Shown: piece after piece, positions 5,286-7,012 of the stretch
Layout of the letters: the number at the start of each line of letters is the position of its first letter
Position numbering within the stretch: position 1 is the stretch's first letter
Origin: an uncultured Verrucomicrobia subdivision 3 bacterium
Lineage (GTDB): Bacteria > Verrucomicrobiota > Verrucomicrobiae > Limisphaerales > CAMLLE01
Assembly (NCBI GenBank): GCA_946480555.1
Contig: CAMLLE010000158.1
Location: 1 to 7,012 of the forward strand
DNA: 7,012 nt
Reading direction: 5' to 3'
The notes under the pieces: model-generated
The model's database searches: none
What the model saw: only the letters and a program-made list of their open reading frames with translations
Told to the model about the DNA's origin: nothing
Made by a program: the position numbers and the translations under genes

Positions 5286-6809
5286 TCAACGCCGAAGCCG
5301 GTAGAAACCGGTGCCAGCATTTCCCACTTCGAATCCGATCGAGCTTTCGTTCGTAACGAACCCGCCGACGACCGGATTCCAGCCGACGTTCAGGTCAGAC
5401 GCAGCTTGCAGTTGAAAACCTTGGGCGAACAGCGGCCAGCTAACTTTCACTGCGCCATTCGTGCTGGAAATCGACAATTCGGGCAGTGGCTCAGGATCGT
5501 TCGGCTCGACCGGGTTTCCGCTCGTCGTGCTTTCGAAAGCGCCGACATCGCGTGCGGCCGGGCGAATGCGCCAGTGCCGGTTCGTGGCTTCATTCAGGAA
5601 ATACTCGCGCCCCGGCAATCCGAAAACCGTCGGATCGGCAGCTGCGATGCACGCGCTGTCCGGCGCGAGCCGAAAATCGGTGGCGGCAGGATTCAGAAAA
5701 CCCGGCGATTCGGTTTGAATCGAGCCGGTCAGGGGTCCGACGGTTGCGTTCGTGCGGAGCCAGTTGTTCCGGCCGGCAACGACGCCTGCGTTGGAGTTGT
5801 CGTTCAGAAATGGCCGGCGCGTTCCGAAAATGATGTTGTTCGAGATCTCTGCCGTCATCGCCGTGCCATCTTCATTCGATGAATGGATGAACGCCGCGTT
5901 GCCGCCATTTCCGATGAATGTGTTGTAAAGCGCGCGCACGTTCAGGGTCAGGTTCGGCAGTTCGCCATCGTTGTAAATCGCGACGATCTGCGAGCTGTTC
6001 AGCGGATTTGCTTTTTGAACGATGACATTTCCGCGCAGGGTCATTGTCTGAGTGAACGGTCCCGGGCCGCTGAAATCGTCATTACTCATCAAGTCGCCCT
6101 CGTAGGAATTCGCCCGCGCAAACCAGTTGTACTCGAGGATCGATTCGCGGCAGCGGATGTGGAAGTTCTGGCCCTGGACGGGATCGTGCACGTAGCAGTA
6201 ACGCAGCGTCAGATAGCCGCCATAAACGTAAATGTTGTGTGTCGGCGAACTGAGAGACGCGTTGGTGTTGCCGTTTGCGTAGAACTCGCAGAACTCGACC
6301 GTGGCTTCGCTGTCTTGCGTGCCGCCCGTGAGCCCGTTGTCATTCCATTCAAACCGGCAGTTGCTGATGTGGATGTTGGTGGAAGCGTTGTAGTAGCGAA
6401 TCGCGGCGGAATGGCGGCCTGCCGTGCGCGCGTTACGAATGACGAGCCCGGAAACGCGATAATGCCGCGCCCCGCTGAATTGCCAGGCGCCACGGCCACG
6501 ATCGCCAGCGCCATAACTGCCCGGCGCGTTTTCCACCAGCACGTTTCCAAAATCCCACACCGGCGGGTTCGCCGGGTCGAGCGCGCGAATGATGATCGGA
6601 TTCGTGACAGTGCCTTGTTTCGTCAAATAGACACGAAATCGATAAGTGCCGGGCGCGATGACGACTTCGTCGCCCGGATTGGCGCCCTCGATTTTTGCGA
6701 AGTTGTCGTTGGTTGTAACGTTGATGACGGCGGCGTGAGCGAGGCAGCCCCAGCTCAGGACATTGCAGACCAACAGCCAGCTCCAGATGCGTGAACGATG
6801 CTTGGACAT
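5286..6809 (-). CDS. Exported right-handed parallel beta-helix protein with C-terminal beta-rich domain
   Basis: 507 aa. The signal peptide is at residues 1-27 (basic start MSKHRSR, hydrophobic core, AHA before AVINV). Residues about 28-425 are a beta-helix. It opens with the N-terminal cap typical of PbH1 proteins (ANPGDEVVIAPGTYR, then PIIIRALDP). There follow short strands with Asn ladders (IHISNCRF, VEFCEFYANG, LTLRYCYVHD, ILEYNWF, MTLRGNVIV, VRALYNTFIGNG, AEISNNIIFG). It closes with SPGFLNPAATDFRLAPDSACI and RDVGAFE. A Pro-rich linker (431-443) leads to a C-terminal domain (444-507) with VSWP, GFQLQAASDLN and a final FYRLRR. Related exported beta-helix proteins include pectate, alginate and chondroitin lyases; no lyase-specific catalytic set is evident, so binding or lyase activity is left open. 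Start at ATG 6807-6809 rather than the GTG at 6824, because the signal peptide begins there. The upstream gap is packed with hairpins and no convincing promoter was seen. Confidence 0.8.
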   Translation of the reverse strand: MSKHRSRIWSWLLVCNVLSWGCLAHAAVINVTTNDNFAKIEGANPGDEVVIAPGTYRFRVYLTKQGTVTNPIIIRALDPANPPVWDFGNVLVENAPGSYGAGDRGRGAWQFSGARHYRVSGLVIRNARTAGRHSAAIRYYNASTNIHISNCRFEWNDNGLTGGTQDSEATVEFCEFYANGNTNASLSSPTHNIYVYGGYLTLRYCYVHDPVQGQNFHIRCRESILEYNWFARANSYEGDLMSNDDFSGPGPFTQTMTLRGNVIVQKANPLNSSQIVAIYNDGELPNLTLNVRALYNTFIGNGGNAAFIHSSNEDGTAMTAEISNNIIFGTRRPFLNDNSNAGVVAGRNNWLRTNATVGPLTGSIQTESPGFLNPAATDFRLAPDSACIAAADPTVFGLPGREYFLNEATNRHWRIRPAARDVGAFESTTSGNPVEPNDPEPLPELSISSTNGAVKVSWPLFAQGFQLQAASDLNVGWNPVVGGFVTNESSIGFEVGNAGTGFYRLRR

Positions 6810-6895
6810 TCCGGAATTTAGCACTGCACGTGCCGTGGCGCTCGAAGGGTGAACGGCAGGGAGCGTGGCGTCGCGGGCGTATGGAGCAAAGGCCC

Positions 6896-6917
6896 GGCGC
6901 GCGCGGAGAGACGCGCC
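6896..6917. other. GC-rich hairpin upstream of the beta-helix gene
   Basis: GGCGCG (6896-6901) pairs with CGCGCC (6912-6917) around a 10-base loop. It overlaps copy 2 of the 27-bp repeat and is its foldback core. It lies 87 bp upstream of the beta-helix ATG. Confidence 0.5.
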
Positions 6918-6924
6918 CCACCTT
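6898..6924 (+). repeat. 27-bp GC-rich dispersed repeat, copy 2 (inverted)
   Basis: The reverse complement of this segment matches 3426-3452 at 25 of 27 bases; the two copies lie about 3.4 kb apart in opposite orientation. Like copy 1 it is intergenic and upstream of a start codon, here the beta-helix gene at 6809. Strand is nominal and set opposite to copy 1. Confidence 0.7.
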
Positions 6925-6982
6925 TTCGCTGTAGGAGACGACGTGAGGAGTCTCAGATTTTTTTTCCTCGTCCCACAGCGAA
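6925..6982. repeat. Inverted repeat enclosing a hairpin and T8 run
   Basis: TTCGCTGT (6925-6932) pairs perfectly with ACAGCGAA (6975-6982). Inside, GAGAC (6935-6939) pairs with GTCTC (6950-6954) around a 10-base loop, and eight T follow at 6958-6965. Read on the plus strand the inner hairpin plus T8 looks like a weak intrinsic terminator, but no plus-strand gene is present to be terminated. The outer arms suggest a palindromic mobile or dispersed element instead. Confidence 0.45.
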
Positions 6983-6986
6983 GCGC

Positions 6987-7009
6987 GGGGAGAGGGATAG
7001 GGAGAGGGG
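6987..7009 (+). repeat. Perfect purine mirror repeat / G-quadruplex pattern
   Basis: Four G-runs of 4, 3, 3 and 4 bases are separated by three 3-base loops, AGA, ATA and AGA. The 23 bases read the same backwards about the T at 6998 and are all purine apart from that T. This fits the standard G3N1-7 quadruplex rule on the plus strand, and such mirror purine tracts can also form triplex (H-DNA). It lies at the edge of the window, about 180-200 bp upstream of the beta-helix start. Confidence 0.6.
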
Positions 7010-7012
7010 CTG

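Noticed and set aside
4959..6794. Very long open plus-strand frame antisense to the beta-helix gene (two consecutive stretches in one frame)
   Set aside because: The translation is rich in Arg, Ala and Val with no domain pattern, no signal and no ribosome-binding site. The opposite strand encodes a convincing beta-helix protein, so this is a codon-bias shadow.
6935..6965. Hairpin plus T8 read as an intrinsic terminator on the plus strand
   Set aside because: The stem is only 5 bp with a 10-base loop, and no plus-strand gene precedes it. It is better treated as part of the compound repeat block.

Overview
The window (7,012 bp, GC-rich) reads as an ordinary chromosomal stretch of a Gram-negative, polysaccharide-degrading bacterium, most likely a verrucomicrobium of the Pedosphaera/Limisphaerales type. 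The pointers are several exported enzymes with Sec signal peptides, a long right-handed beta-helix protein ending in a short beta-rich C-terminal domain (ending FYRLRR) of a kind I associate with secreted verrucomicrobial proteins, weak Shine-Dalgarno sequences, and GC-rich palindromic repeats between genes. The lineage call is inference from recalled patterns, not from a database search.

All six genes lie on the minus strand, so transcription runs from high to low coordinates. In that order they are: an exported beta-helix protein (5286-6809), a long-form nitronate monooxygenase-like flavoprotein (3562-4974), queuine tRNA-ribosyltransferase Tgt (2227-3369), an exported SGNH/GDSL esterase (1380-2066), an exported GH43 glycosidase that closely resembles exo-beta-1,3-galactanases (318-1310), and the N-terminus of an NfeD-type membrane serine protease that runs off the left edge (below 175).

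The esterase and the GH43 enzyme are the most convincing functional unit: 69 bp apart, same strand, both exported, a combination expected for attack on an acetylated or arabinogalactan-type glycan. The beta-helix protein may also act on polysaccharide. Tgt and the flavoprotein are unrelated housekeeping or metabolic genes, and the window shows no link between them and the secreted enzymes.

The gaps are more structured than the genes are novel. The 176-317 gap holds two tandem hairpins with a mutually exclusive alternative pairing. The gap before tgt holds one copy of a 27-bp repeat, whose inverted 25/27 match lies upstream of the beta-helix gene. The 311-bp gap at 4975-5285 holds a nested stem-loop and a twin-hairpin palindromic element. 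The right edge (6896-7012) is a compact block of hairpins ending in a perfect 23-bp mirror repeat that fits a G-quadruplex pattern. I found no RNA gene, CRISPR array, insertion sequence, phage gene or clearly new multi-gene system.
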